From Opitutus sp. GAS368 (GTDB lineage: Bacteria; Verrucomicrobiota; Verrucomicrobiia; Opitutales; Opitutaceae): 64,000 bases of DNA. Every line of letters begins with the position of its first letter. The first letter of the stretch is position 1. The notes below the pieces were generated by a model, which did not search any database, was not told the DNA's origin, and was given only the letters and a program-made list of their open reading frames with translations. Below are positions 31,307-40,028 of the stretch, in pieces. Position numbers and translations under genes: made by a program. The stretch spans positions 3,207,001 to 3,271,000 of the forward strand of contig NZ_LT629735.1 of assembly GCF_900104925.1 (NCBI RefSeq), written 5' to 3'.

Positions 31307-32007
31307 ACGGATTCCACAAGTCCAAGCTCGTGGCGATCGCCGGCGGCAGCGGCGCGGGCAAGAGCTGGCTGGCCGGCCAGCTGCACAATCTGCTCGGGGA
31401 AAAGGCCGGGCGCCTCTCCCTGGACAGCTTCTACCGCGACTGGTCGCACCTGCCGCCGTCGCGGCGGGATCGGGTGAATTTCGACGACCCGCAGGCGATC
31501 GAGTGGCCGCTGGTTGAGCGCGCCTTGCAAAACTGCAAGGCCGGCCGGGCGCTCAACGTGCCGCGCTATGATTTCAGCACCCATTGCCGCACGAACGGCC
31601 TGGAAGCCAAGCACCCGCGCCCGGTGATGCTCGTCGAGGGTCTGTGGCTGCTGCGGCGCCCCGCGGTCCGCCGCGCGTTCGACCTGAAGATCTTCATCGA
31701 CTGCCCGGAGAAGCTCCGCCTGCAGCGCCGGCTGGCGCGCGACAAGGCGGAGCGCGGCCGCAGCGCGCCGGGCGTCCGCCGGCAGTTCAAGGCCACGGTG
31801 GCGCCGATGCACCGGCGCCACGTCGCCCCGCAGGCGCGCTGGGCGGACGTGGTGCTGCACCAGCCCTACAGCGACGCGGATATCCGCCAGCTGCACGAGT
31901 CGCTCTGGCTGCTTCTGCACAGCGGTTCGCTGCTCCCCGCGTGGATGCGGGAGACTTTTCGCGCGGAACTGACCGCGCTGCTCAAAACCAAGGAGAAACC
32001 AGCATGA
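31303..32007 (+). CDS. Uridine kinase-like P-loop kinase in the polysaccharide operon
   Basis: A 234-residue P-loop kinase. Walker A is AGGSGAGKSWLA (about 13-24), followed by LSLDSFYRDWSHLPPSRRDRVNFDDPQAI, which closely matches the uridine kinase/phosphoribulokinase pattern. PRYDFSTH and VMLVEGLWLL complete the family motifs. The substrate could be a nucleoside or another small hydroxyl compound; sequence does not decide. Its 4-bp overlaps with both the upstream glycosyltransferase and the downstream sugar-phosphate transferase genes suggest a job in making an unusual sugar or lipid precursor. This is an uncommon member of an exopolysaccharide operon. Confidence 0.8.
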   Translation: MNGFHKSKLVAIAGGSGAGKSWLAGQLHNLLGEKAGRLSLDSFYRDWSHLPPSRRDRVNFDDPQAIEWPLVERALQNCKAGRALNVPRYDFSTHCRTNGLEAKHPRPVMLVEGLWLLRRPAVRRAFDLKIFIDCPEKLRLQRRLARDKAERGRSAPGVRRQFKATVAPMHRRHVAPQARWADVVLHQPYSDADIRQLHESLWLLLHSGSLLPAWMRETFRAELTALLKTKEKPA

Positions 32008-32735
32008 TCCCGACCAACCCAAACCTCATGATGATCGAACGCCGCTGCCTCGCCGCCGCCAGCCCCTGGGGCCGCGCGGTCCTGGCCCTGCATGTCGCCC
32101 TCGAGCGCCGGTTGTGGCGCGTGCTTATGGCCGGCGACGAACTCGGCAAGCGGGCCTTCGACGCCGCCGCCAGTTGCGCGGCGCTCGTCCTGATCAGCCC
32201 GCTGTGGGCCCTGATCGCCCTGTTGATCAAGCTGGAGGATGGCGGCCCCGTCATCTTCGCCCAGACGCGCGTCGGCAAGCACGGCCGCGAGTTCAAGATG
32301 TATAAGTTCCGCTCGATGCGGCCCGACGCCGAGCAACGCCTGCGCGAGCTGCTGGCCAAGAACCAGCACCGGGACGGCGTGACCTTCAAGATCAAGGACG
32401 ATCCCCGCATCACCCGCGTCGGCCGCTGGCTGCGGAAGTTCTCCTTCGACGAGCTGCCGCAGTTCTACAACGTGCTGATCGGCGACATGTCCATCGTCGG
32501 CCCGCGCCCGCCGGTGCCCCGCGAGGTGGCGCTCTACTCGCTGGCCGACCGCCGCCGGCTGGCGATCAAGCCCGGCATCACGTGCATCTGGCAGATTTCC
32601 GGCCGGGCCCAGATCGACTTCCACGGCCAGGTCGAGCTGGACGTCCGCTACATCGAAACGCGCACTTTCTGGAGCGACCTGCGCATCATCCTCAAGACCG
32701 TGCCCGCGGTCCTCTCGGGCACCGGGGCCTATTGA
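32004..32735 (+). CDS. Undecaprenyl-phosphate sugar phosphotransferase (priming enzyme)
   Basis: A 243-residue short-form bacterial sugar transferase. One hydrophobic segment (about 52-75, AASCAALVLISPLWALIALLIK) is followed by the catalytic core: GGPVIFAQTRVGKHGREFKMYKFRSM, then KFSFDELPQFYNVLIGDMSIVGPRPP, and the closing GITCIWQISGRAQIDF. It would transfer a sugar phosphate from a nucleotide sugar to undecaprenyl phosphate and so start repeat-unit assembly. It lacks the four extra N-terminal helices of long WbaP-like forms. AAGGAGAAA upstream gives a good ribosome site. It is the pathway-defining enzyme of this exopolysaccharide cluster. Confidence 0.9.
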   Translation: MIPTNPNLMMIERRCLAAASPWGRAVLALHVALERRLWRVLMAGDELGKRAFDAAASCAALVLISPLWALIALLIKLEDGGPVIFAQTRVGKHGREFKMYKFRSMRPDAEQRLRELLAKNQHRDGVTFKIKDDPRITRVGRWLRKFSFDELPQFYNVLIGDMSIVGPRPPVPREVALYSLADRRRLAIKPGITCIWQISGRAQIDFHGQVELDVRYIETRTFWSDLRIILKTVPAVLSGTGAY

Positions 32736-32738
32736 CCC

Positions 32739-33626
32739 ATGAAAGCCCTGCTCATTTGTCCCGCCGCCCGGTCCGGCCTGGCCGCGCTGACCGCCGACAC
32801 TTCCCCGGCCATCCTGCCGCTCCTCGGCGAAACCCCGCTGGCCTACTGGCTGGTCCACCTCGCCGGCCTCGGGGCCAGGGAGGTGACCGTGCTCGCGCCG
32901 GACCGGCCGGATGACATCCGGGCGGTGGTGGACGGCGGCACCCGCTGGGGCCTGCGCGCGACGGTGGTGCCGGTGCCGGCCGAACTCACCGTGGCCGAGG
33001 CCCGCGCCCGGTATCAGGGCGGCGACCCGGCCGAGTGGCTGCCCGCGCCCGACGATGTGGTGTTGCTCGACCACCTGCCCGGACTGCCCCGGGCCGGGTT
33101 GTTCAGCAGCTATGCGGCGTGGTTTTCCGCCGCCCAGGCCTGGATGTTCCGCGCGCTGACCCCCGACCGGGTGGGGGCGCACGAGATCCGCCCGGGCGTC
33201 CGGGTCGGCCTGCACAGCCGCATTCCCGATGACGCGGTGCTGATCCCCCCATGCTGGATTGGTGAGAAGGTTTTCCTCGGCGCCGGCGTGACCATCGGCC
33301 CGATGACCGTCGTGGAGGACCGTGTCGTGGTCGAGGCCGGCGCGGAGATCACGCGCAGCATCGTCGGCCCCGAGACCCTGGTCGGCAAGCTGACCGAGCT
33401 CACCGACTCGATCGCGTGGGGCGACTGCCTGATCAACTGGCGGAACGGTTCGAGCGTGCGCGTGACCGACGATTTCCTGCTGAGCCCGCTGCGCGAGCGG
33501 AACACCCCGCCGGTGGCCGCGGGCGCCGCGCCGTGGCGTCTGCCCCGCCTGTGGCGGCCGTTCCCGGCGGCCCTGTCCCCCGCGGGTCTCTTTCGGAAAA
33601 TGACCAATGCTACCGATGAAAATTGA
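32739..33626 (+). CDS. Nucleotidyltransferase-like protein with hexapeptide repeats
   Basis: A 295-residue protein. The N-terminal part (LLICPAARSGLAALTADTSPAILPLLGETPLAYWLVHLAGLGAREVTVLAPD) resembles the start of sugar-nucleotide pyrophosphorylases, but the G-x-G-T-R loop is degenerate (AARSGLAAL). The middle and C-terminal part has left-handed beta-helix style repeats (VLIPPCWIGEKVFLGAGVTIGPMTVVEDRVVVEAGAEITRSIVGPETLVG). It may bind a sugar nucleotide without forming one, or act as a regulator of the pathway. It starts 3 bp after the sugar transferase gene and overlaps the STAS gene. Confidence 0.7.
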   Translation: MKALLICPAARSGLAALTADTSPAILPLLGETPLAYWLVHLAGLGAREVTVLAPDRPDDIRAVVDGGTRWGLRATVVPVPAELTVAEARARYQGGDPAEWLPAPDDVVLLDHLPGLPRAGLFSSYAAWFSAAQAWMFRALTPDRVGAHEIRPGVRVGLHSRIPDDAVLIPPCWIGEKVFLGAGVTIGPMTVVEDRVVVEAGAEITRSIVGPETLVGKLTELTDSIAWGDCLINWRNGSSVRVTDDFLLSPLRERNTPPVAAGAAPWRLPRLWRPFPAALSPAGLFRKMTNATDEN

Positions 33627-33942
33627 AATCACCGAAGATATCGTGCGGGTGACCGACCTGCCGGAGCTGGGCGAACGGCAGGCCGCCGCCTTCCAGGCCG
33701 AGGTCTCCGCCGCGCTACCCGCCTGCCCGGGCCTCATCGAGGTCGACCTCGGGCAGACCACCCACGTGGATTATGGCGGGCTGGCGGCGCTCGTCGTGAC
33801 GCTTGACCAGGCCCAGCAGCGCAACCGCGAGGCGACGCTGCGCGTGGTGGATCCGTCGCCCCCGGTCCGGCAGTTGCTCGAGCTGACCCGGCTGCACCGG
33901 ATCTTTGCCGTCGTGGAGCGCGTCCCCGCCGGACCGTCATGA
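33616..33942 (+). CDS. STAS-domain protein (anti-sigma factor antagonist-like) without the usual phospho-Ser
   Basis: A 108-residue single STAS domain (IEITEDIVRVTDLPELGERQAAAFQAEV; IEVDLGQTTHVDYGGLAALVVTLDQAQ; RVVDPSPPVRQLLELTRLHRIFAV). The place where SpoIIAA-like proteins have D-S-S-G reads DYGG, so the classical phosphorylated serine is missing. It may be a constitutively unphosphorylated partner or use another residue. The start could be 33607 or 33616; both overlap the upstream gene. Its position inside an exopolysaccharide operon recalls systems where STAS proteins regulate polysaccharide output, but no partner kinase is adjacent. Confidence 0.8.
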   Translation: MKIEITEDIVRVTDLPELGERQAAAFQAEVSAALPACPGLIEVDLGQTTHVDYGGLAALVVTLDQAQQRNREATLRVVDPSPPVRQLLELTRLHRIFAVVERVPAGPS

Positions 33943-35138
33943 AAAGCATCCTGCCCCTCTTCGTCTTCATCGACGCATGCGGCTGGGAGATCATCCGCGA
34001 CGATCCGTTCGGGCGCGACTTCGCCCCCGCACGGCACCGGCTGCGCTCGGTGTTCGGCTACAGCTCGGCGTGCATCCCCTCGATCCTGTCGGGCCGCTGG
34101 CCGGTCGAGCACCGCAACTGGTGCTACTTTGTCCACGACCCGGCGCGCTCGCCGTTCCGGATGCTGCGGCCGCTGCGCTGGCTGCCGCGCTTCGTCACCG
34201 GCCGCCGCATCTTCCGGCGCTGGCTCTCGAAGTTCCTCCGCGGGCCGCTGAAGTTCCGCGGCTACTTCGACCTCTACAACATCGCGTTCCGCCACATCCC
34301 GCTCTTCGACTTCACGGAGAAGAAGAACCCGCTCCAGCCCGGCGGGATGAACCGCGGACCGAACATCTTCGATTTCCTCGCGGAGCGCGGCATCCCGTAT
34401 CACGTGAGTGACCCGGCCCGGAACGAGCAGGCGAATCTCGACGCGCTCCGCGCGGACATCGCGGCGGAGCGCATCGACTTCGCCTTCCTCTACTGGCCCG
34501 ATCTCGACGGGCTGCTGCACCGCGTGGGCAACCGCTCGCCCGCCGTCCCGGCGAAGCTCCGGGAATACGAGCAGCGGTTGCACCATCTGATGGCGACGGC
34601 GCGGGAGCACTACGACGAGGTGCGGCTGTATGTATTCAGCGACCACGGCATGGCCAACTGCGACGAGCTGCTCGACCTGCGGGCCCGGCTCGGGTTGCTG
34701 ACGGCCCGCATGCCCCGGGACTATGCGGTCGTCTACGATTCCACCATGGCGCGCTTCTGGTTCTTCAACGCCCGGGCCCGCACCGAGGTCACCGCCTGCC
34801 TCCGGCAGGTGCCGCAGGGCCGCATCCTGTCCGACGAGGAACTGGCCGGACTCGGAACGCTGTTCCCCGACCGCTATTTCGGCGAATTGATCTTTCTCGT
34901 GCGGGAGGGGGTGCTCATCGTGCCCAGCGACATGGGCGAGCGTCCGATCCGCGCGATGCATGGCTATCACCCCGACGCGCCGCACAGCTACGCCGCGCTG
35001 CTGACCAACGTGCCCGATCTGCCCGTGGGGATCTCCGACATCCCGCACATCCATCGCCTCATGACGCACGATGCCTTGGGGGCCCACGCGGCCAACCGGG
35101 CGCCGGTCCGGCAGGCGGAGACGGTGCCGGCGGCCTGA
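33939..35138 (+). CDS. Alkaline phosphatase superfamily protein (phosphodiesterase/nucleotide pyrophosphatase-like)
   Basis: A 399-residue cytoplasmic-looking protein of the alkaline phosphatase fold. The first metal site is in PLFVFIDACGWEII. The nucleophile region is YSSACIPSILSGRWP, where the usual Thr/Ser nucleophile is in SSACIPS. Later metal ligands are in FAFLYWPDLDGLLHRVG (Asp...His) and YVFSDHGMANC (Asp-His). A final His lies in MHGYHPDAPHSYAALLTN. Such enzymes cleave phosphodiester, pyrophosphate or phosphonate bonds; a role in adding or removing phosphoethanolamine-like groups on the polysaccharide is possible. It overlaps the STAS gene by 4 bp and is the last plus-strand gene before a converging set. 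Confidence 0.82.
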   Translation: MKSILPLFVFIDACGWEIIRDDPFGRDFAPARHRLRSVFGYSSACIPSILSGRWPVEHRNWCYFVHDPARSPFRMLRPLRWLPRFVTGRRIFRRWLSKFLRGPLKFRGYFDLYNIAFRHIPLFDFTEKKNPLQPGGMNRGPNIFDFLAERGIPYHVSDPARNEQANLDALRADIAAERIDFAFLYWPDLDGLLHRVGNRSPAVPAKLREYEQRLHHLMATAREHYDEVRLYVFSDHGMANCDELLDLRARLGLLTARMPRDYAVVYDSTMARFWFFNARARTEVTACLRQVPQGRILSDEELAGLGTLFPDRYFGELIFLVREGVLIVPSDMGERPIRAMHGYHPDAPHSYAALLTNVPDLPVGISDIPHIHRLMTHDALGAHAANRAPVRQAETVPAA

Positions 35139-35149
35139 GGCCGGCCTCA
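35136..35149. repeat. 14-bp palindrome containing both convergent stop codons
   Basis: TGAGGCCGGCCTCA is a perfect palindrome. It begins with the TGA stop of the plus-strand phosphatase gene and ends with the complement of the minus-strand deacetylase stop. No T-runs flank it, so any terminator function is doubtful. Confidence 0.35.
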
Positions 35150-35962
35150 GTGCCAGGGCACCGCGCCGGCGGCCACGTCGGCGAAGCTGACCACGCGGTT
35201 CTCCGGATCGGCTGCCAGCAGCGCGGCTGTGCGGTGGAGCAGGTCGATGAATTCCTCGTCGGGCCGGCCCTCGGGAAAATATTCCCACCAGTGCGTCACC
35301 AGCACGGTGAGCGGCCGCGCGGCGATGGCGCGCCGGATTTCGTCGAGCAGGTGATCGCGCGGCCGGAAGCGCGAGAGCAGGCAGCCGGGGTGGGAGAGCA
35401 GCAGCGTCCGGGGTGTGCGCCAGTGGGCCTGCCGCCGCAGCTTCTTGAGGGCGTAGGCCGGCCACCACTCGGGCGGCAGGTTGAGCCATTCGAACCAGCC
35501 GGTGGAAATCACGGGGAAGAAGCGGGCCGCCGCGCGCAGGCCTTGCGGCGAGAACCGGTCGTAGGGGGCGACGAAGGCGGGCGACCGCGGGAAGCCCGCC
35601 TCCGCGAGCAGGTGCGCGCCCTTGGCCAGCCGCCGGTCGAGGTCAAAAAAGTCATGACTGCCGAACTCGTAGAGCGAATGGTTGTAGCCGTGCTGGACGA
35701 TGTGGTAGCCCGGGTTGCGGTGCAGGTAGGCCACCAGGTCCCGGTTGCGGCCGATCGCTGCGTGCGAGCCGGAGCCCCCGGTGTGCCCGTGCAGGAACCC
35801 CTCCGGCTTGCCGTCGGCCCGCTGGGCGTCGGTGCGGACATTGGGGATCGTGGCCAGGTTGACGGGCAGGCCGCGGTCCAGGAAAGGACGGTAGAGCCGC
35901 TCGAGGCAGTCGACCGGGGTCAGGGCGTTCGTGTCGTCGTCACGCAGGATGATGTAGCGCAT
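35147..35962 (-). CDS. Polysaccharide deacetylase-like protein (NodB superfamily)
   Basis: A 271-residue protein. The N-terminal motif YIILRDDDTNALTPVD supplies the catalytic/metal Asp of the NodB group. The metal-binding H-x3-H is seen in VQHGYNHSLYEFGSHDFF. Later parts (FPRSPAFVAPYDRFSPQGLRAA; LVTHWWEYF) fit the remaining family motifs. It would remove N- or O-acetyl groups from a polysaccharide. No signal peptide is visible, so a cytoplasmic substrate such as a lipid-linked precursor is possible. It overlaps the end of the upstream glycosyltransferase gene by 23 bp. Confidence 0.82.
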   Translation of the reverse strand: MRYIILRDDDTNALTPVDCLERLYRPFLDRGLPVNLATIPNVRTDAQRADGKPEGFLHGHTGGSGSHAAIGRNRDLVAYLHRNPGYHIVQHGYNHSLYEFGSHDFFDLDRRLAKGAHLLAEAGFPRSPAFVAPYDRFSPQGLRAAARFFPVISTGWFEWLNLPPEWWPAYALKKLRRQAHWRTPRTLLLSHPGCLLSRFRPRDHLLDEIRRAIAARPLTVLVTHWWEYFPEGRPDEEFIDLLHRTAALLAADPENRVVSFADVAAGAVPWH

Positions 35963-37208
35963 TTTTCTTCTCGATCAGATCGTAATAGAGCGCCTGCATG
36001 CGTCCGGCCAGGACGGTGGTATCGTATTCGCGCTCGACCAGGCGGGCGCCCGCGGCCGCCTGGCGCGCCGCCAGCTCCGGCTCGAGCAGCACGCGGTTCA
36101 GGGCGGTGTGGAACGACAGCGCGTCACCGAGCTTGAACAGCCAGCCGTTCTCGCCGTGGTCGATCAGCGCGCTGGCGCCGGACGTGCGGCTGGCGATCAC
36201 GGGGGTGCCCGCGGCCCAGGCCTCGAGGAGAACCAACCCGAAGGTCTCGGAAAGGGACGGCAGCAACACCACGCGCGCGGTCTGCATGAGCCCGATCAGC
36301 CGCGGGTCGCCGGGCGGCAGCCCGCCGGTAAACAGTACGCGGGGCGCGAGCCCGAGTGTCGCCACCTCGCGCTTGAGGGTGGCGCCGTAGACGGGATCGG
36401 TGCAGGCGCCGGCGAACACCAGCAGCGCGTCGGGGTGGCGCTGGAAAATCTGCGGCGCGCGTTCCACCAGCCAGAACTGGTTTTTCACCGCGTCGATCCG
36501 CCCCACGCACAGCAGGACCTTGCGGCCGGCGATCGCGGGGAAGGCCGCCAGCGCCGCCGCGCGATGGTCGGTGCGGTGGTGGGCCAGGTGGACGCCGTGC
36601 GGGTGCACGATGATGCGCTTGTCGGGATGTTGCTGACTCATCAGCTCCGCCTCGCGTGGGTTGCAGGTCAGGATGGCGTCGGCATCCGCGAGCACATGGC
36701 GCGCGCGCCACCACCAGCCGAAGAGCCGGCCCCACTCGAGCCCGCCGCGGACCGGGGCGGAAAGCTCCTGTCGCACCTTCGGGGGCAGGTCGAGCACGCC
36801 GCCATGGATCGTGACCACGCCGGGCACGCGCCGGCGCCGGGCGGCCGCGAGGGCGATGCCACCCAGCCGGCCGAGCGTGTGGGTGTGCACGATATCCAGG
36901 CTGGGTTCCCGGGCGAGCAGTCGCGGCAGCTCGAAGGACAGCAGGTTGCCGCCGACCGCGAGCATCTGGCGCCGGGCCGCCGCCCGTAATCCCCAGACCG
37001 GCACGCACGCGCGGAAACGTTTCACCGTGCAACCGGCCGCGGCCAGCGGGTCGCGGGCATCCGTCGCGCCGCCCGGACCGTCAGCCGGGCAGAACACGAC
37101 CGACTCCACCCCGTGCCGGCCGAGGCCTTCCGTGAGCCGCTGCAGGGCGGTCTCGGTGCCGCCCCATTCGGCGGGCTGGTATTTGCGCATGATATGGGCG
37201 ACGCGCAT
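35940..37208 (-). CDS. Group 1 (GT4-type) glycosyltransferase
   Basis: A 422-residue GT-B glycosyltransferase. The start MRVAHIMRKYQPAEWGGTE, the motif LDIVHTHTLGRLGG, and the C-terminal nucleotide-sugar site (LLCVGRIDAVKNQFWLVERAP; LLPSLSETFGLVLLEAWAAGTPVIAS with the E-x7-E pair) are all present. It would extend the lipid-linked oligosaccharide. The region around residue 150-190 has Trp/Arg-rich hydrophobic patches (GRLFGWWWRARHVL) that may contact the membrane. It is the second gene to be read on the minus strand after the ligase/polymerase gene, separated by 72 bp. Confidence 0.88.
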   Translation of the reverse strand: MRVAHIMRKYQPAEWGGTETALQRLTEGLGRHGVESVVFCPADGPGGATDARDPLAAAGCTVKRFRACVPVWGLRAAARRQMLAVGGNLLSFELPRLLAREPSLDIVHTHTLGRLGGIALAAARRRRVPGVVTIHGGVLDLPPKVRQELSAPVRGGLEWGRLFGWWWRARHVLADADAILTCNPREAELMSQQHPDKRIIVHPHGVHLAHHRTDHRAAALAAFPAIAGRKVLLCVGRIDAVKNQFWLVERAPQIFQRHPDALLVFAGACTDPVYGATLKREVATLGLAPRVLFTGGLPPGDPRLIGLMQTARVVLLPSLSETFGLVLLEAWAAGTPVIASRTSGASALIDHGENGWLFKLGDALSFHTALNRVLLEPELAARQAAAGARLVEREYDTTVLAGRMQALYYDLIEKKNALHHPA

Positions 37209-37280
37209 GATCGTTAGAAGGCGGATTTCATTTCCGGCGGGCGGATTGGTTCGATGGCAGCCAGGGTGAGAAATTTCCTT

Positions 37281-38747
37281 TCAGGCCTCGACGGGTTCGG
37301 CGAGCGGCGGCTCGGCCGCCCATTCCTCCACGAGCACCGGTTCTCCCGATCCGGCGGCCTCGCCGGTGCGCCGCGTGTGGTGCAGGCTGGCGAGCACGCC
37401 GAGCAGCGCGTGGAAAGTGAGAAAAATCTGCGTCTGGCGGAAAATCCACTCGGTCTGGCTCTGCATGAACACGCCGAGCACGCCGAAGAAGAGCCCGACA
37501 CCCAGCCGGTGCAGTCCCGCGGGCCACCGGGGTCGCAGGAAGCTGTAGCCCAGCCGGAGCCAGCGGAACCAGAGCAGGGAAAAGAGGGCCAGCCCGGCCC
37601 AGCCGAGTTCGCCCGCGGTGAGGGCGCCGAGGTTGTGCGCCGGCGCCGCATAGCGATACATGGGCAGCAGGTCGTTGGGCGGGGCGAACGTGATGTCGTC
37701 ATAGGTCTCGTAACGCATGTCGAGTTCGGCGCCGTATTTCCGGCTCACCCAGTAGGACCAGTTGTTCAGTCCGACGCCGAACGGCTGGTCCTCCAGGATC
37801 ACCCCCGCCTGCCGCAGGTAATAGCCGCGGCCCTCGGACTTGTCGTCGAGGTATTCCTCCTCGAGGGTGGCCGAGCCGTAGCGGGCCGCCAGCAGATCCC
37901 AGGATTTCCAGACCACCAGGCTCACGCCCAGGCCGATGAGCGCGGCGGCGGCGATCTTCTGGAATGTGATGCGCCACGTCATGCACCAGGCCACCGCGCC
38001 GCCCGCGGCCAGCGCGAAGGCCGGGATGCCCGCGCGCGAGAGCGTCAGCATCACGGTGATGGCGGCCGTGCCGACGCCCAGCCAGCAGCACCGGCGGACC
38101 CAGGCGGGCAGCGTCGAGGCGCCGGCCGCGGCGAGCACCGGACCGACCAGGCACAGATACATGGAGAGGCTGTTGGGATGGTCGAGCGTGCCCGTCACGC
38201 GGTAGATGCCCTCCAGGTAGCGCTGCCGGAGCGAGCTGGCGCCCTCGAGCAGCACGGCGCAGCCGAGGGCCAGCACCAGGATGGAGAGCTCGCGCTCGCG
38301 CCGGACGAAAAACGCCGCGGCGAAGAAAAACATGAGTCCCCGGAGAAGTTTGGACAGTTCGTAGGCGCCGAAAATCTTCGGACTGGCGAACAGCACCGAG
38401 CCGGCGGCATACAGCACGAACAGCAGCATGGGGGCGAGGCCCGCCGGCCAATACCACCGCGGGCGTTCGTGCCGGGGCAGCAGCAGCGTGCTCAGCAGGA
38501 GGCTGAGCCCGAGGATGTCGACGAAGGTGACCTCGAAACCGCGCGTCGTGCCCCGATACCAGTAGGCGCCATAGAAGTTGATGCTCAGTTTCTCGCTCAG
38601 CACGGCCCCCGCCATCATCACGAAGAGCGCCAGCTCCCGCAGGCGTTGCGACAGCAGCAGCGCGCCGGTGGTCGCGCCGGTGGCCGCGAACAGGATCGCG
38701 ACTCCGATAAAATCCTTGGTCTCAAACGTGATCGGCAGCTGGTTCAT
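37281..38747 (-). CDS. O-antigen ligase/polymerase-like membrane protein
   Basis: A 488-residue protein with about ten to twelve hydrophobic helices from residue 12 onward. A long periplasmic loop (about 300-370) includes LRQAGVILEDQPFGVGLNNWSYWVSRKYGAELDMRYETYDD and HNLGALTAGELGWAGLALF, the pattern of the Wzy/WaaL O-antigen ligase family. It would polymerise repeat units or ligate them to an acceptor on the periplasmic face. The hydrophilic C-terminus ends in Glu/Ala-rich sequence. It is 15 bp downstream of the glycosyltransferase 2 gene stop, so they probably form one minus-strand transcript. Confidence 0.85.
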   Translation of the reverse strand: MNQLPITFETKDFIGVAILFAATGATTGALLLSQRLRELALFVMMAGAVLSEKLSINFYGAYWYRGTTRGFEVTFVDILGLSLLLSTLLLPRHERPRWYWPAGLAPMLLFVLYAAGSVLFASPKIFGAYELSKLLRGLMFFFAAAFFVRRERELSILVLALGCAVLLEGASSLRQRYLEGIYRVTGTLDHPNSLSMYLCLVGPVLAAAGASTLPAWVRRCCWLGVGTAAITVMLTLSRAGIPAFALAAGGAVAWCMTWRITFQKIAAAALIGLGVSLVVWKSWDLLAARYGSATLEEEYLDDKSEGRGYYLRQAGVILEDQPFGVGLNNWSYWVSRKYGAELDMRYETYDDITFAPPNDLLPMYRYAAPAHNLGALTAGELGWAGLALFSLLWFRWLRLGYSFLRPRWPAGLHRLGVGLFFGVLGVFMQSQTEWIFRQTQIFLTFHALLGVLASLHHTRRTGEAAGSGEPVLVEEWAAEPPLAEPVEA

Positions 38748-38762
38748 GGGGGCCGGCGTGTT

Positions 38763-39923
38763 TCAACCGGGCAGGACGGGCCGGACCAGGCCCACGGGGC
38801 CGTCGGGGCGGCCCGGCGGCTGGCGCTTGTCGGGCCAGTAGCGCAACCGGCCGCGCCGCAGGGCGCGGGCTGCCAGCCAACAGGCCGCCAGTGTGACCCC
38901 GAAGCCGATGAGCGTGGCGGGCAGGTGCCGCAGCCGTTTGGCGACCGGCAGCCGGGCCAGTCGGCGGAAACGGAAACTCAGGATGCCCGGAAAAAGCCGC
39001 CAGAACCAGCGGGTCCGCCGGAGGTGTTCCGCGACGAGGCGCCGCAGCCAGGCCGGATCCTCTTCGTCGAGCCGCTGCACGGTCCGGTTCAGGTCGGCCC
39101 GGGCCGCCGCGGGAAGCGCGGGCAGGTAGCGGTCGATCAGCAGATGCACGAAGGTCTGGCCGATCATCTGCCGCTTCTGGTTGCGAAGGATGGCGCCGAT
39201 GGAAACGTAGGCCTCGAAGATATGGGAGGCGTGCCGCGCACGCACCACCCGCGCCGGTTGGGGTTCCTTGGTCAGGGAATCGGTGCAGACCAGGCTCTTG
39301 ATCAGGCCGTCTTCGCAGGCCGGGAGTTCGCGCGGCAGGCGGACGCGCCGGGCCGTGGCCGCCCGGATGCAGTAGAGCTGGCCGGTGAGCTGCGCCGCTG
39401 AGCCCTGGGTCAGGCGCGAGGTGGCGAGAGAGATCCGCTCGCGCAGGGAGGGATCTTTTTTAAGCGCGAGATCCTTCACCGGCTCGCCGGCCGAGATCTG
39501 CGCGAAGGAGTCTTCCTCGAGGGCGCGGCAGAGATTCCACAGGGTGGTCACGTGGCCGAACCGGATGTCGGCGTCCATCAGGATGAGATAGCGTGCGTCG
39601 GCGGCCGACACGCGGTGCACAAAAAGATTCCAGGCGTTGATCTTGCCGGCTTCGGGCACGGTGAGCACACGCGCGGTGAACACGTGGCGGTGGGGGTGCC
39701 CGGCACCGTGGTGGGCGAGGATCCGGCCGGCCACCTCCACAGTCGCATCGGTGCAGTCGTTGGCGACGCACCAGATTTCCGCCGCCAGGCCGCGCTGCTC
39801 CAGCTCGGCGAACAGGGACTGGCGGAAAAGCGATTCGAGGGCGGGCCCGATGGCTTTTTCTTCGTTGCGCGCGATCATCCCGAGGGAAACCCAGGCGGCG
39901 CTGGCGGATGCGATGACTTTCAT
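38763..39923 (-). CDS. Family 2 glycosyltransferase (membrane-associated)
   Basis: A 386-residue GT-A glycosyltransferase. The N-terminus AAWVSLGMIARNEEKAIGPALESL is typical of GT2. The metal-binding DxD is in RYLILMDADIRFG (about residue 115). The middle has the acceptor-site region LPRELPACEDGLIKSLV. A hydrophobic segment near the C-terminus (TLIGFGVTLAACWLAARAL) could anchor it. The start at 39923 was chosen because the N-terminal GT2 strand begins soon after; the ATG at 39971 is an alternative. It is divergent from the next GT2 gene at 40075, leaving about 150 bp for promoters. Confidence 0.85.
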   Translation of the reverse strand: MKVIASASAAWVSLGMIARNEEKAIGPALESLFRQSLFAELEQRGLAAEIWCVANDCTDATVEVAGRILAHHGAGHPHRHVFTARVLTVPEAGKINAWNLFVHRVSAADARYLILMDADIRFGHVTTLWNLCRALEEDSFAQISAGEPVKDLALKKDPSLRERISLATSRLTQGSAAQLTGQLYCIRAATARRVRLPRELPACEDGLIKSLVCTDSLTKEPQPARVVRARHASHIFEAYVSIGAILRNQKRQMIGQTFVHLLIDRYLPALPAAARADLNRTVQRLDEEDPAWLRRLVAEHLRRTRWFWRLFPGILSFRFRRLARLPVAKRLRHLPATLIGFGVTLAACWLAARALRRGRLRYWPDKRQPPGRPDGPVGLVRPVLPG

Positions 39924-40028
39924 GGGCAAAAGGCGCGCCCAGGTCCCCGGGGTCCAACGGCGCAAACCCATGCTATTACAGAAGCGCCGGAGGCAGGATG
40001 GGGTGCCCGACCCGAAACGATGGAGGCC

